In this document: positions 63,825 through 64,000 of the stretch, piece after piece
How positions within the stretch are numbered: position 1 is the first letter of the stretch
Layout of the letters: every line of letters starts with the position of its first letter
Assembly: GCF_013408335.1 (NCBI RefSeq)
Contig: NZ_JACBZR010000001.1
Coordinates: 4,503,501 to 4,567,500 of the forward strand
Direction of reading: 5' to 3'
DNA length: 64,000 bases
Source of the DNA: Nocardioides panzhihuensis
Lineage (GTDB): Bacteria > Actinomycetota > Actinomycetes > Propionibacteriales > Nocardioidaceae
Notes under the pieces: generated by a model
Told to the model about the DNA's origin: nothing
Database searches by the model: none
Seen by the model: only the letters and a program-made list of their open reading frames with translations
Translations under genes and position numbers: made by a program

Positions 63825-63845
63825 GTTGAGTCTATTCCACTCAAG
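63825..63845 (-). promoter_or_regulatory. HAIR element (HspR-binding site) upstream of clpB
   Basis: TTGAGT-N7-ACTCAAG matches the HAIR consensus CTTGAGTN7ACTCAAG in all but the first base (G instead of C). It lies 80 bp upstream of the clpB start, where HspR would repress. No hspR gene is in the window; it is usually in the dnaK operon. Confidence 0.88.
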
Positions 63846-63900
63846 TTTGGCTTTTTCCATTGCCCTGCCGACTGTGCCGGCGATCGGGCACACTCCTCCC

Positions 63901-64000
63901 GTGGACTCCCGAGGCGCCGTGCGCGAGCAGCTCGCCGCGCGCCAGCGCGAGGTCCTCGACGACCTGCTGGCCGGACGTACGCCGCCGGGGTTCGATCCCG
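63901..64000 (+). CDS. Partial gene running off the right edge
   Basis: An open frame starting at GTG 63901 encodes about 33 residues (VREQLAARQREVLDDLLAGR, then TPPGFDP) to the window end. The LLAGRTPPGFDP segment resembles the start of a small conserved actinobacterial protein of unknown function. It is divergent from clpB. Only 100 bp is visible, so the call is tentative. Confidence 0.45.
   Translation, partial: MDSRGAVREQLAARQREVLDDLLAGRTPPGFDP

Overview
The window is a high-GC (about 70 %), densely coding chromosomal stretch of an actinobacterium. The gene content (DUF4032, DUF3151, WYL and SigE-family proteins, a HAIR box before clpB, GTG/TTG starts) and the pur/fba/pyrE/clpB order fit Propionibacteriales, most likely a Nocardioides-like organism. 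This is inferred from recalled family resemblance, not from a search. No prophage, insertion sequence, tRNA, rRNA or CRISPR array was seen.

Two conserved housekeeping blocks dominate. The first (about 4.5-42 kb) carries seven purine genes, purL, purQ, purS, purC, purB, purD and purA, all but purD on the minus strand and separated by accessory genes, with a sterol-carrier-like gene nearby. The second (about 42-64 kb) carries lysS, DUF3151, class II aldolase fba, a TrmH-type RNA methyltransferase, two DedA proteins, an aminotransferase, pyrE and clpB. As recalled, much of this set is also neighbourly in Mycobacterium tuberculosis (purA, DUF3151, fba, dedA, RNA methyltransferase, pyrE, clpB).

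Accessory genes are interleaved: a 5'-truncated GAF sensor kinase lacking its phospho-acceptor His (0-1.6 kb); a DUF559/AbiEi-type gene bracketed by two nearly identical palindromes (3.2-4.5 kb); a serine hydrolase, GNAT and WYL regulator (5.6-8 kb); an ABC exporter followed by an MFS pump (8.1-11.6 kb); a deleted sulfatase pseudogene (15.9-16.3 kb); a TetR/MFS pair (18.3-20.5 kb); a large secreted GH89 alpha-N-acetylglucosaminidase with a divergent ROK regulator (20.6-25.5 kb); three further MFS pumps; two sigma factor/membrane protein pairs (34.6-36 kb and 51.4-53 kb); a soluble Cache protein overlapping a GntR gene (46.5-47.9 kb); a fibronectin type III surface protein (48.2-50 kb); and a septum-formation-family secreted protein preceded by a candidate structured RNA (53.4-54.4 kb).

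Regulation is unusually readable: paired TetR operators, an ArsR-type palindrome, a probable ROK operator, a SoxR/MerR-type box and the HspR/HAIR element. Intergenic DNA is rich in long palindromes of several unrelated families, usually abutting stop codons, and two single genes (3309-4361 and 60484-61065) are flanked on both sides by members of one family. Two pseudogenes (sulfatase and DHFR-like) share the same lesion: ends retained, middle deleted.
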